This document shows, in pieces, positions 46,244-58,992 of a DNA stretch of 64,000 nucleotides; the stretch's first letter is position 1, and each line of letters starts with the position of its first letter. The notes beneath the pieces were generated by a model. The model did no database searches. It saw only the letters and a program-made list of their open reading frames with translations, and had not been told where the DNA came from. Where the stretch lies: contig BSBK01001300.1 in assembly GCA_027943335.1 (NCBI GenBank), positions 1 through 64,000 on the forward strand, in the 5' to 3' direction. The stretch comes from Chamaecyparis obtusa. Lineage: Eukaryota; Streptophyta; Pinopsida; Cupressales; Cupressaceae. The position numbers were made by a program, and so were the translations under genes.

Positions 46244-49200
46244 TCATGAATAGAACTTCTTGAGGTGCAAAACATTGATGGGATCAGGGAGCTGCTCTCC
46301 TTCCTCATCGGTTAACAAATAAGCACCTATCCCAAAAGTTGTAGTAATAACATATGGTCCAAGCCAATTAGGTTCAAATTTTTCCTTTTGTTCTCTATTC
46401 TGTTGATTCTTAGGATTCTCACACAAGACAAGATCTCCTACTTGAAATTCCCTAGGGTGAACCTTCTTGTTGAATTCCTTGGACATACACTTCTAATACA
46501 CTCTCATATGATCAAAGGAAGCCTTGTGCTTCTCATCTAGAAGTTCTAATTCTTGTAACCTCATGGCATGATAATCGTCATCTATTACTAAACCTTTGAG
46601 AGAGACTCTGAGTGAAGGGATCTCTACTTCTAAAGGTAATACTGCTTCAGTGCCATAGGTGAGGGAAAAAGGAGTAGCCCCTATGGGAGTACATATACTT
46701 GTTCTGTAAGCCCATAAGGTTGGATTGATTTGCAAGTGCCAATCCCTACCATTCTTGTGCACTTTCCTGTGAAGAATCTTAAGAATGGTTTTATTAGAGG
46801 CTTCTGCTTGTCCATTTCCTTGTGGAAAGTAAATGGAGGAATAATGTTGTTTGATTTTAAACTTTTTGCAAAGGTGTTTAAGGTCCTTGTTCTTAAATTA
46901 ACCTCCATTGTTAGTGATAATCTCAGAAGGCACTCTAAACTGACAAATGATATGATTCAGAATAAACAATGAAACTGTCTTACCAGAGGCAACAGAAAGT
47001 GGGACAACTTCTACCCATTTTGTAAAATAATCAGTAGCAGTAATAATGAACTTGTGTCCACCTGATGAGTTGGGATGAATCTGCCCAACAAGGTCAAAGG
47101 CCCATCGCTGAAATGGCCAATGAGAAATAGAAGGAATAAGCTCCCTACCTGGAGCATGAATTAGGTTGCCATGTTTTTGGCACTTTTCACAAGACTTAGC
47201 AAAGGCTATTGCATCTATTTGCATCATGGGCCAATAGTACCCCACCCTAAGCAACCTTCAGGCCATGGCAAGATTGTTGGAATGTCCACCATAAATGCCC
47301 TCATGGATGTCTACTAACACTTGGTCAGATTCCTCCTTTTCCAAGCACCTAAGAAGTGTCCCATCTAAACCCCTCCTATATAGATCACCAGAGATAAGGG
47401 TGTGGTGAGAGGCATTATGGATAAGGTTTCTTCATTTAGATCGGTTAAATGATTTGGGAATGATACCATCATGAAGGTATGAATAGATAACACCATAACG
47501 GGAAGACTCATGGGTGACCAAGGTACAAATGATGTGGCTTTCAGAGGAGTCAAAGATGGGATGGTGTAGCTCTTCCACCAGGAATTCAAATCTTGATTCA
47601 TGTTGTTCCAACTGAAGAAGTGAAGCTAATGTAGCCATAGCATCTACATCCTTGTTTTCTACTCTAGGGATCTATTGAAATGTTACAAATTTGAAGTAAC
47701 ATCGCAATGAATCAACCATTTTTTTGTAAGGTATTAACTTATCATCCTTAGTTTGGTACTCTTCATTGACTTGGTTGATAATTAATTGTGAATCCCCAAA
47801 GACATGTAACTCTATTATATTCCACTCTATAGCCATCTTAAGTCCATTAGTGAGAGCCTCATATTTTGCAATATTGTTTGTGCATGGGAACAAAAGTTTG
47901 TAAGACTTAGGTATGTTGTACCCATGAGGAGAAATAAACAAGACTCTAGCTCCTGATCCATTTTGCATATTTGAACCATCAAAGAACATTTTCCAAGTAT
48001 GCATGGTCATGTAAATTATATGCTCATCTGGGAATTCTACTTGAATAGGCATGCTATCCTTGACTGGGAAATCAACAAGTTGATCTGCAATAGCTTGCCC
48101 TTTTATAGCCTTACGCTCAACGTACTCTATATCAAATTCTGACAAAACCATCATCCACTTAGAAAGTCTACCAGTGAGAGTAGCCTTACCAAGAAAATAC
48201 TTAAGAGGATCAATTTTTGCAACAAGATGTATAGTATGGGCAAGCATGTAGTGTCACAATTTTTGGGAAGCAAACACTACCGCAAGACAAGATTTTTCAA
48301 TACTATTATAATTGATCTCATAGGATACTAGAGTATGACTAATGTAGTAGATGGCTCTTTCCTTCCCAGCATCATCAAGTTGAGCCAACAGTGCCCCCAA
48401 GGAAGATTTTGTCCCTGAGATGTACAAAATTAATGGTTTTCCTAGGATAGGAGGCATTAAAATGGGAGGATTAGCCAAGTATTGCTTTATTTGATCTAGG
48501 CTCTTTTGGCAATCCTTATTCCAAGTACATGTGGCTCCCTTATGCAATGTTTTGTTGAATGGTTGTGCTCTATCTGCAAGCTGTGAAATAAACCTCCATA
48601 TGGATTGGAGTCATCCTTGAAGACTTCTCATTTGACTAATGTTCTTAGGAGGTGGCATATCTAATATAGCTTGAACCTTTTCGGGATCCACCTCTATTCC
48701 TTTGGCTGAAATTATAAATCCTAAAAGTTTACCTGAGGTAACGCCAAATGCACACTTTTTTAGATTCAATCTTAACTGAAACTGCTCCATTCGATCTAGA
48801 ATTACTTCCAAATCATCTAGGTGTGTATCCTTTTTCTTAGATTTAGCCAAGGTATCATCCACATAATCTTCCATGTTTTTATGCATCATATCATGAAATA
48901 TTGTGGTCATAGTCTTTGGTATGTGGCTCCTACATTTTTTAATCCAAATGGCATGACATTCCAACAATAGGTTCCCCATGCACATGTAAAGGCTATCTTT
49001 TCTTGGTCCTCAAGAGTGATCTTTATTTGGTTATAGCCAGAAAAACCATCCATTAAAGAGTATATCTCATAGCCCGCAGTCATAGCCACTATCATGTCTA
49101 TGTTAGGGAGTGGAAAGTCATCCTTTGGGCAAGCTTTGTTAAGATCTTTGAAGTTTGTGCATACACGAATAGACCCATCATGCTTTGAAACTAGAATAAT

Positions 49201-51367
49201 ATTTGAGATCCACTTAGCATAGTCGATAGCTCTAATAAATCCTACTCCTAAGAGATTTTCTAATTCAGCCTTAACAAGGAGAGCTATGTGAGGATGCATT
49301 TTCCTCAACTTTTATTTTACTAGTTTATTCCAGGAGCTATAGATAAGTGATGCATAATGAGATTAGTGTCAAGACCTAGCATGTCTGAATATGTCCAAGC
49401 AAAATTGATTTTCTTCTTTTGTAAGAACTTTGTGTATGCCTCTTTTTCTTGCATTGATAGAGACTGAGCTAGATGTATCACTTGTGGCGCTTCTTCCGTA
49501 TTCAAATTTACTGGCTGGGTAGGCTCAATAAGAACTGATGACCTGTCTTGGAAGTAACTCGGTAGGTTATTAAGTACCCCATCCTTAGGTGCCTCAAAGA
49601 GGTTTTCACCTTTGGATATGTCTTTTATTTTTACTATTATTTTTACTATTTTGGGTTTTGACACTGCCACGAAGTGGTTTTCGCCATCAGAACCAGTTTT
49701 CTTGTTTTTATTTTCTTTTATTTTTTGACTGAGGTACTTAATATTTGGCTCCATCATACTTGTTGTAGGTTCACTGGTGGAAGAGACCATGGGTTCAAGA
49801 GCATTCAGGTAGCAGGCTATCTCGTAGTCATTGTGAAAAGTGAGGAGCTGAGGCTCTTGACAAAGTTGTGACCAATCAATCAAATGATGGTTTACAAGGG
49901 GTAGGTTAATGACTGGTTCAACATTATTGATATGAAAGGAATTATCTCTAGTGATCACATAGTTAGGATCTATCAAGTCTCCCTCTAAGATACTCAAATT
50001 AGGGCTCGTCCTACCAAACAAAGCATCATCCACTAAGGCATTCGAGGAGTCCAATCCTCTAGTCCTACACTAGGCTCATTGGTCACATTGGGTTGAGTAC
50101 TATAGGTATGGACAAAATCCATGTCCAAATCAACTATTGCCTCTAAAAGAGAGTCCCACTCAAACTCATGTGAATCTATTTCTGAATCTTTATCAGGGCA
50201 TCTTGATGTAGAAGCCTAAAGATTGTGAAGGGTATCCCCTTCTCTAGCATTTGTGCTTGTAGTTGTTGAATCATCTGAATCCCCCCAAAGGAGATTTGTA
50301 GAAGGCACCCAATCATCAATCATGTCTTGCTGGTTTTGAAGATTAGGTATATAATCTGAGTCGCTGTCACTATCCGTCACAGCTAGGATAGGGACACTTT
50401 TCTGCTTTCCATTATCAAAGCCTAGGCCAACCGTTGACTTAGTCTTATGACCAAAAAGGGCATGGTTGAGTGGTTCAGCCTTGGCATCCAACCTATGACT
50501 GAGAGGGCCATGACCTGGGTAGCCCATGTTTTTAACCAAAGTATACCCTCTCCCGTAAGCTTTAGGAGATGGCACAAAATTCTCGTTGTGTTGATATTTT
50601 TCTGCTTTATAAATCTAATCTCTAATGGCTACCTCCTCTTTCTCCTCATGAATAGGTACTGAGGATTCTAAAAACTTTCCAAACAAGGTCATAGCTGAGG
50701 ATGAAGGTTTCCTCTCAAGTGAAGGTTTTCCATAAGACCTAGGCAAGATTGGCATTTTTGTGAAGGAATCCATTTGGTAGTCTCCCATGCCAAGGTCTAT
50801 GGATTTAAACTTACTCTTACACTGCTCAAGAGCAACATCAAAATTATCAGCCTCTCTATTGAAAGGAACATGGGCGCTGGCTGAAATTGCATTAATAGAT
50901 AATGTGCCATCCCCTAGTATGCATACTTTGATTCCATTGTAAGGGAATTTAACACATTGGTGGTAGGTAGATGACACTGCTTGCATGTCATTAATCCATG
51001 GCCTACCCAACAAGATATTATATGCCAAAGGTCTGGCATCAACAATCTAAAACAAAATGTCCTTTTCCATAGGACCAATCCTGATAGGAAGAACAACCAA
51101 TCCCTTAGAGCTTCTCTCTGCTTCGTCATAGGCTTTAATTGTGATCTTCTTCCTAGTGTCAATTACTTTCTTAGAATATCCCAATGATTTTAATAGATTC
51201 AAAGAGAAAATATTAAGCCCAGCACCCCCATCTATTAACATGTGCCTAACATGGGTTTTGTGGATCATGACCTTGATATGAAGGGCCAAATTGTGTGGAT
51301 GGCTTAATGCTTTATCGTCCTCTTCTAAAAATGTGAGGTAGTGAGGGCTAGTAAGGTGATTGACCAT
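46244..51367 (-). pseudogene. E2 pol: PR - RT - gRH - aRH - IN, broken
   Basis: Polyprotein of a Tat-type element. Protease: MLIDGGAGLNIF (about 51225) and YNILLGRPWI. RT: TNFKDLNKAC, LMDGFSGYNQ, PFGLKNVGATYQR, then a frameshift at about 48930 and EDYVDDTLAK (about 48860, catalytic box intact). First RNase H: LYISGTKSSLGALLAQ, where the usual first Asp is replaced. Extra RNase H (about 48020-47640): FFDGSN, KYEALTNG, FGDSQLI and VDAMA keep D, E, D, D. Integrase: H, H, C, C zinc residues (HEGIYGGH...CEKCQ), FDLVGQ, then ITNNGG where SDNG is normal (second catalytic Asp is Asn), and GQAEASNK with Glu kept. Frame changes near 50100, 49310 and 48930; TAG/TAA stops at several points. Confidence 0.9.
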
Positions 51368-51658
51368 GTTCTAGAACTGATCGACATCTATGTCATTAGG
51401 GACATTAACTACTTGCAAGGCATCCTCAAGAACACACTTGTGTCTAGGAGACAATTCTAAGATCTCAAAAATGGAAATTTGTGCTGGCATTCGCCGTAAC
51501 TAATCGACAAGGTTGTAATTCACATCAGGACCAACTGTAGACTTGGGAGGAACACTTTTGGACACTGGTGGCTTGGATTTTCTAGAATTATACCCTATAA
51601 TGATAATAGGACCTTGGGACTGACTCCTAGTAACAACATTGAGAGGCTGAGATGACCT

Positions 51659-53922
51659 TCAAGATTGAGGACCTCTAAGCACAACAATGGGTCTTTCATC
51701 AAATATGGGAGGTGAGTTAACATCATAACCATAGGGATCTTTCCCCCTCATCATGTTGACATCATTGTCCACAACTTCAAGCATATTGATGACATTTTCT
51801 GCAGCTGTATAGGTATAATTGACTGCGGCCTTACCATTCTTGTTTTTAGAATTCTCCCCCTTCTCATACTTAGGCAAGGGTTCCTTAAAGGCCTTGTGGT
51901 CTACATTTTTAGTCAATCCATCAACTTGTAATTTCCCATTCTCAATAAGATCTTGAACAAGATGTTTCAATTTAAAACAATTTTCAATGTCATGTCCAAT
52001 CCCATTGTGATATACACAGTAAGCCTTCTCATTCCACCAATAAGGTTTAGGATCCGGTATGTGAAACTTTGTATGATCTTGAGGTTGTGCCAAATTATGA
52101 GCAATCAAGGTCTTAAAAATATCTGCATAAGAGTCTCCATGCTTAGTGAATTGCCTCTTCCTGACTTAGGTTTATCTTGGTATTTGGGCTTGTACTCTTG
52201 TTGATCTCGCAGCTTCATAGCTTGAACTGCATTAGATAGATTAAGAACTCCTTGTTCCTTTGGTTGTGGAGAGTCAACAACTCCGTCAGTGACTACTTGC
52301 TTATTTTTGTTCCAATATGAGTTCTTTTTATCCTTATTCTTGTTGTTATTGTTTTGGCCATTATTGTTGTTACTTTGTTTGGCCAAAATACCTTGTTCTT
52401 TTAGAACATCCTCGATGTGACATGTAGTTTCTACCATAGTGTCAAAAGAATTAAAGACCATTTTTCTAACTTCATATCTCAATTTTGGCACTAGATTGCT
52501 CACAATTATATCAATCCTTTCTTCCTCAGGGATGGTCCTAGAATATTTGGAGCATAAGCATCTCCACCTTTGTAAAAATGTCACAAAGGGTTCCCCTTGA
52601 TTTTGTTTTAGCTTGCACAAATCAAGCATGGTGACTGACCTTGATAAATTATATGCAAAGTGCTGCACAAACCTTTGGACAAGTTCTTTGAATGTTTTAA
52701 CAGGAGGGGTAAGGTTAGTAAACCACTCCATAGCTTGGCTTTTAAGGCTCCTCGGGAAAAACCTCATAAGGTAGGAGTCCTCATGATGAAATTCAAAGCT
52801 CATGATGTAGAACTATCGTACATGGTCATAGGGGTCACCACTACCATCATATTTGTCATATGTGGGGATTTCAACCTTTCTAGGAAAATTGACCATAACC
52901 ACGCTCTTATTAATGGGATTGGGACATATGGAGTCCAAGTTGAAGGTATTCTTTGGAGCCATCATTTTTTCCATAGTCTTTTGCATTTGTTTAATCACCT
53001 CATCAGTTGAAGGGTTTTGCTTCTTGATCTTTTGGTCCACATCAAATTTGTATGGAAATTTTGCACCCTTATTGATTAGACTTTCCAAGAACTGATCCTT
53101 ATTTTGCTCCACATACTTCTCCACATATTGTTGGAAGGATGGTTCTTGTTGCATTGTCATGAAATCAATAGTGTCAAAGTTGGCATTACTTCCTCCGTGT
53201 TGAGAGCCATGAAGAGCTTGTTGGGAGGGTTGTCTTGAAAGTCTAGGAGGTGATTGTCTCCTATGATGGTTATACCAAGAAGTCCTTCTTCCTCTAGGAC
53301 TAGGTGATCTTGATTGGGTTCTTGACCTTCTTCTTGGACTTGGTGAGGGAGTAGATGGGGGTGAGTTGGTCCCACTGTTGGTACCCCTCTTATTGTATTG
53401 ATTATGGATTTGTTGTGCTAAGAGCCTATCTTGTTCTTCTTGGGTAGCTCTTCTCTTGATTTCTAACAAAGCTCATTCCTCATCTTCCAATTGTTTGAAC
53501 TTTTCTTTCTTAGCAGCTTGCTCATCCAAGAAAGCTTGTTTTTCCCTCTCAATGCTTTTTAACCTCCTACTTGTGTATTATGAGGTGTCTCTAAGTGGAG
53601 AAGATTGTCTTGAATGTCTGAATACATTGGTTGCATTGATATGAGCATCAGCCGATTCATTTTTTTGGTCTTCGTGTTGTGACCGTGCATCAGGGTCAGC
53701 TTGCCTATAGTGTCTCTCAGCTTATTGGTGAGCATCTAGATACCTTGTGTCGATAGGAGGTGATCTAGGTGGACTATCAGAAGAAGACCTAGCAGACATT
53801 GTGTTACCCTCATGTCGTTGGAAAATGTCAGTAAGAGTTTGATTCATTGCTTCTTTTTGTTGCCTAGTGAAGGTGTAACTCATGTCCATATTTGATGAAA
53901 AAGGTGATAAAGAGGTACTCAA
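51659..53922 (-). pseudogene. E2 gag, broken
   Basis: Starts MSTSLSPFSSNMDMSYTF at 53922. The N-terminal part is Ser/Arg-rich (SPSPRRRSRTQSRSPSPRG, about 53300). A Retrotrans_gag-type core is at 52800-52400: AMEWFTNL, FVTFLQRWRC. Asn/Lys-rich linker, then after a frameshift at about 52105 the Tat-type knuckle CVYHNGIGHDIENC (about 52010). In-frame stops near 53724, 53586, 53472 and 52806. The gag frame continues toward protease without a clear end. Confidence 0.85.
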
Positions 53923-54593
53923 TTTGTTAGGTTTACTCTTTGGGTTGAAATAAACCTTAGACTCACTCTTAGGGGATTGATAAAAAATGGGTTCTTTTCC
54001 CTTTTGCTGTTGACGAGTCTTAACTAAGGGTAACTGATTGAAGACAACCGGGGGTCATTTTCCTTGATTCACTTGGTACCTCATTGTAACTGACATGAAA
54101 GAAAATGATTCTTGGTGATAAGGTGACCTCTCAAAGTGTCAACACCAAACTAGGATAATTAAAGTTCTCTAATGTCCAAAAAGAAATGGTAAGATAGAAA
54201 TTGCAAAAGGTGTTACCAACACTGTCAAAGAGGTGCTTAAATAAAAGGATCAATATCCTTGCACTTTTGAACCAGGAGGATGGACTTAGCCAAATTTTAT
54301 AATAATTGAATTTGAATGGAAATGATTTGGACAAACAAGAGCACTAAAATTCTCCAAGAATGTTATCAACAAATCTAGAGATATACTTTTTCAACAAGGA
54401 TAATTTTTTAACTTGGCAATTTTTCACAAGATGACTTTGTAAAATCAGAGGATACTAATCCAAGAGGCCCAAAAATAAGAACTCAAGGTATAGATAGGTT
54501 TCCAGTAGCAGAGAAAAACTACTTACTTAAAAATATAGCCAACTAAGAAAAGTCTGAAAATGACTGAGATCAGGTATACTACAAAAAATTCCT

Positions 54594-54785
54594 AGGTGAC
54601 ACTTTCCAGGCAAGCGAGGTGCCTCTTTACGACTAGGAAACACTTCACGCTATATGGGGTGACACTTTCCAAGATAATAGTGCACCACTTTCCACCAAGT
54701 GGGGTGATAGTCATGCAGGGACAAACTGTCGCGTGACAATTCTTAGAACAGGGTGTGACACTGTTCAGTGTCGTATGACTCTATG
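54594..54785. repeat. Palindrome cluster, E2 leader (gag-proximal)
   Basis: Units such as GGTGACACTTTCC (54596, 54659), CTGTCGCGTGACAAT (54726), GGTGTGACACTG and AGTGTCGTATGACT (54767). Same family as in PMD intron 1. Confidence 0.65.
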
Positions 54786-55640
54786 ACCAGTGAAGTGCAA
54801 AATCTCAGTTTTAAGGCCTGTTTGTTCAAAAATTTTGGTCTGAGGGTTGATTTTTTGATTTCAATCACATTGAAAATAGTAAATTGATAGGTTTGCAAAT
54901 AGTATGGGATCAAACATGTCTTCAAGCACTTGAAACAAGGGCAAAAGCAACCTTTCCAAGACAAACAATTATGATATCAAAATAGAAAAATACCCTATGA
55001 ATTCTACCGATCATTTGAATGTTCAAGAACATTAACACTGGTATTACACAATCAAAGACACTTCAAGCAATATCTATCCTAGAAAGTCAGGGCTCATTAC
55101 TTATCAACTTGGCCCATAACTTGATGTCCCCTCACCTCACACAAAGTGGTTACCCACAATAGATGTTGGCTTTGTCATGGAAGTGTAAAAAACACAACCA
55201 AAGGAACACATATGGTGAATGTCTTGGGGTGATCTAGGTTGTTCCACTTGGATCAATCCTTGCACCAAGAAGCTAAGTAGCTAAAATGAGGTGGCTTCTA
55301 TCTAATGGTTCTTAATAAGTGCTTCTATTCAAAACACCCCTCTTGCTCCCCAAAGGGGACTCCTTACCTTGTGGCAAGTAACGGACCTCGTGGCCTCAAG
55401 AGTACCTTAAGCATTATTTCTCAATGCTTTCCCCATGGTTGCAATCCCATGAGCTACTCACATCAAGTGAAGACAAGTGTTATGTCTACCAAGGTTTTGT
55501 GTCCTTGATAGCCTTGAGTTTATAGTGGGTCAGAATAGCTGACAAAAGGCTTGTCCCCACTTGGGTCGTTCCTTTTGATTGCTCAAGAGAAGGCCCGCTA
55601 AAGGATTCCTACAACTAAACAAAAATGGATCAACTTATGA

Positions 55641-55833
55641 GGTTCAAGGTTTTTGGTTCACCACAAGGGTGAAGAGCATACTCCCCTATCTCAAAGTATC
55701 TCCCAAACACGCCAAGAAGAGGTTCAATTACTCTTTTGCTTCCAAAATTCTAAGATGGGTCAAGATTTTCTGGTTCACCTCAAGGGTGAAGAGCATACTT
55801 CTCCTACCACCTCAAAATCTCTTCCACAAGATA
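55641..55833 (+). repeat. Direct repeat with 117-bp spacing
   Basis: 55641-55715 and 55758-55833 share GGTTCACC, then CAAGGGTGAAGAGCATACT, with diverged flanks. Confidence 0.7.
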
Positions 55834-56171
55834 TTAATGTTCCTAAGAAAAGAAACAACTAGTAATTACCACACTTGAAATGAAATAAACAAACAAGCAA
55901 ATTTTTTTTTTTGTATTTTTTGATTTTTATGCTTTTTGTGCAGCCCTACAAAAACTGTTAGTAGCCCTTTAGCATACAATTTTGGCAAAGTTTCAAGAAA
56001 GTGCACCTACAACCACAACTTGTTAGGCCCACAAGGTTAGCAAAATCCCAAAATCCAAATGAAATATGCAAGATTCTAAGTGAAATATGGAAGTTAATTC
56101 TGTCTAATTGCAGTAAATAAAAACAACAAACTAATTAAGTCTAGATTCGGCCAAAAAAGGTCACTGTTGGG

Positions 56172-56400
56172 TACAGGTGACACTGTAATTAGCAAAATTG
56201 TCACGCAACACTTCTCTGCATAACTGTGTGATAGTTTTAACTTGGGGTGACAGTGCACCTTATATTCAGGTGATAGAACTCATAAAATAGTGCGACACTT
56301 TCTATCAAATGGGGTGACACTTTTAAATGGTAAAGTGTCACACCGTTATACAAAGAACTATCGCATGACATTGGTAAAATGTTGCGCAACACTCTAAGAT
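56172..56400. repeat. Palindrome cluster, E2 leader (primer-site-proximal)
   Basis: Units such as TTGTCACGCAACACTT (56199), AGTGCGACACTTT (56289), GGGTGACACTTTT, AAAGTGTCACACC, ATCGCATGACATT and ATGTTGCGCAACACTC. Confidence 0.65.
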
Positions 56401-56488
56401 AGAAAAACTAGAGACCGATATTTAAGCTAAAAAATTGATGAAAAATTAACAGAAATGTAGAATATGAAGGACAAAATGCTAATGTTCT

Positions 56489-56506
56489 GCCCCACGGTGG
56501 GTGCCA
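56489..56506 (-). other. E2 primer-binding site
   Basis: Minus strand TGGCACCCACCGTGGGGC four bases from the 5' LTR. It is close to the TGGCGCCCACC type seen in Tat elements, with one C-to-T class change. tRNA not assigned. Confidence 0.75.
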
Positions 56507-56510
56507 AAAA

Positions 56511-57498
56511 TGTACACACAAAAGTAGTGCACTTCTCTAAGTCATTACATCAAAGGAAATCCATGAAAGGGAAACCTTCAATAGCAACCTAGAGCTCTCT
56601 ATGTATGGAGTTGCAAGATTTATAAAATTGCTCTCAGCTAGAGCTAGTAAACTTGTGACCTTGCTAGTCAACCACACAATGAGAGATTCCAAGCGAAGAC
56701 AAGGGCAAGGATGCCAATATCTCCAAGAATAAAATAGAAATGCAATGCAATGAAAGCTAATCTAAGAATGAGGATGCAAGCTAAATGAGATTATGTGAGA
56801 TTAATCTATAGCATAAAGGAATAATCTATACTATGTGAGATTAATCTATAGCATAAAGGAAATCTACACTATGAAAGCATAAATATGGAACTACTATGCA
56901 AGAATGGAATCTAAACTATGAAGTAATGAAGAACTCTAAGATGTAATGCAAAAATGATCTCCAAAAAGCTCCAAAGTCTTCAAGAATTCATGCAGCATAA
57001 AGTTAGCATAAAAATAAAAAAAAATGACCTAAAATGAAGAAGAGAGCTCTCCTTTTATAAGAAGTGAGAAAGAATGGACCATGGAGATTAAGATGAAAAA
57101 GATCTAATTAATGGTGGAGCTTGAAGGAGGAGAAATCCATGTGCACAAGTATCCTCCAATGGGAAAATAAGAGTTGACTTTTGTGTCCATATGAGACAAA
57201 AAGTACTTTTCTTCTTTTTATAAAATATGAATAATGCTTTATTTGTGCAACTTAGGATAAGAGGAAAAAGGGGGGCTTTTTATTCAATAAAAGAGGAGGA
57301 AATATTTATTTTAATTAAATAAAGACTTAGGATAAAATGGTTAGCCCAAGGAAAATAATCGAATAAATGATAACATAAAATTTGATCAAGGAAATTGATA
57401 TAATTGAAAATGTTGATTTTTGAAAATATTGATTCAGGGATTTGATAAATTATTGAATGGGGGCCCAAAGTCTAGGGGACCATTTTAGGGTGCATACA
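56511..57498 (-). repeat. E2 5' LTR
   Basis: 988 bp. Minus-strand TATA box CTTATAAAAGG at 57051-57061. Contains a local duplication of TGTGAGATTAATCTATAGCA near 56795-56860 not present in the 3' LTR. Confidence 0.95.
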
Positions 57499-57509
57499 AG
57501 TCCCATACA

Positions 57510-58928
57510 TACCTACATCACCTTAGGTGGAGGTACTGATGTCACCCAATCTAGTGGATGAGGTTTCACCGACAACATTGCTTGACTGAACATTGTCATT
57601 GGATGCCTTTCTCCACATAGTGTTCCTGATTCTCATGATATTTGTGCAATAGTGTTTCCACTCTCAAATAAATGTCCTTCTTCTAGTGCTCAGTCTCTGC
57701 AATCCTTTCTTAGGTGACCAACCTTATGAAAATGCAAACATGCCATTCCAGTACTTGTCCAGATTCATGATTGTCCATCCCATCTTTTCCTATTGCAGTT
57801 TGTTGTAATGTGCCCATATCTACCACATGCAATACAGTTATCCCATGTGTTGTAATCCCAAACATAAGAATTATCTTGTCTCTTTTGTTGATAAGGCTTG
57901 CGTTGGATCTTCTGCTTTGGTATCTAGACTTGCTTCATTTTTGCCTTACATTCTCGTGTAATGTGTCCATGTACATTGCAAGTGTAACATAGTTTCTCCA
58001 TGGTATGATTGTTAGAATTTTTATTCTTGTTATCTCTACACTCATAAGCTTGATGACCATTATTTCCACCATAGTAACAATAACCATTAAACTTAGGAAT
58101 GACTAGAGGTTTACCTTGTGCTCTGCTTCTACACACATTAGAAGTATGCATGGGTTTGCCACAGTGATAGCATGTCAAACTTTAGGCCTTTGATTTTGAT
58201 TGTTGTTGACTTGTTCAGCTTGTTGTGATGATTCTCCTTCACCGGTATAGCCTAATCCAACTTTGCTTCCATATCTTCTTTGATTAGTCAAAAAAGTCAT
58301 CAATCCTTTTAGAACTTTCCTTAGCCAATTTCTTCATTTCATGGTGTTGTTGTTGAGTTTTCACTTCATTTCTTAGCTTTTCATTCTCTTCTTTGAGTAA
58401 TCCTATATCTTCAAGTTTTCTTGACAGTTCACCATTAACTTGGTTGACTTCTTGATTCACAATCATCATTTGATTTGAGATTTCAAAATGGTGTTTGGTG
58501 AGTCTGTGTATCTCACTTTCTTTTGCTTGAAGTTGTTTAGTTATCTATCTTTCGTCTTCAATAGATAGATTCCTTTCTTTCTTAGCTTGTCTAGCATTGT
58601 TCATTACTTCTACCATTCTTACCATTTGAGATTCTTGACCAATTTACAGTGCTTTCACTTGTTTGGTTAAGTGAAGATTCTTTTCAGACAAGTCAGAGAT
58701 TATACTTTCAGATCCATCAGAAATACTTCCTAAACTAGATCCAATGTGATCAAATACATCATCAATCTCTTCTTCATGGTAACCAATCTCATTTTTTAGA
58801 ATAGCTAGGTTCTTCCTTTCAACCAGTAATTTATTCAATCCTTCCTTGGATTGCTTATACTACTCAACAAACATTTGCATTTGAATCTTTTGATTCTTTA
58901 TGGTTTTATCTAACTTATACCTCTCCAT
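57510..58928 (-). pseudogene. N2 ORF1: coiled coil plus five zinc knuckles
   Basis: Starts MERYKLDKTIKNQK at 58928. A long coiled coil runs to about 58290 (for example KLEDIGLLKEENEKLRNEVK). After a frame change come knuckles between 58180 and 57700: CYHCGKPMHTSNVC, CYYGGNNGHQAYEC (second Cys is Gly), CYTCNVHGHITREC, CIACGRYGHITTNC and CLHFHKVGHLRKDC (second Cys is Phe). Stops are mainly TAG/TAA. One more knuckle than N1. Gag-like RNA-binding role inferred. No gag core domain recognised. Confidence 0.7.
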
Positions 58929-58977
58929 GACTTAGATCTTTACCCTTTAGTGGTTAAAATTTCCAATAAGATAATTG

Positions 58978-58990
58978 TGCTTTGATACCA
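58978..58990 (-). other. N2 primer-binding site
   Basis: Minus strand TGGTATCAAAGCA, two bases from the LTR; initiator-Met type with one change. Confidence 0.75.
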
Positions 58991-58992
58991 AT

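Larger units (their letters stand above)
53923..56488 (-). other. E2 5' leader
   Basis: 2.5 kb between primer site and gag with no coding domain on the minus strand. It contains two clusters of the GTGTCG/CGACAC-type palindromes and a 117-bp-spaced direct repeat. Plus-strand frames at 55305-55880 come from that repeat and are not credible genes. Confidence 0.7.
40427..57498 (-). mobile_element. E2: 17-kb Tat-type Ty3/gypsy element with antisense PMD gene
   Basis: LTRs at 40427-41439 and 56511-57498, with a perfect target duplication AGTCC at 40422-40426 and 57499-57503. Minus-strand order: 5' LTR, primer site, 2.5-kb leader, gag, protease, RT, RNase H, extra RNase H (aRH), integrase, a long 3' region, polypurine tract, 3' LTR. 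aRH between RNase H and integrase is the Tat hallmark. The 3' region carries a plant-mobile-domain gene on the opposite strand. It is inserted in element N2. Several frameshifts and stops make it non-autonomous now. Confidence 0.95.

Noticed and set aside
55305..55878. Plus-strand frames in the E2 leader
   Set aside because: Explained by an internal direct repeat; antisense to the leader and without domain signature.
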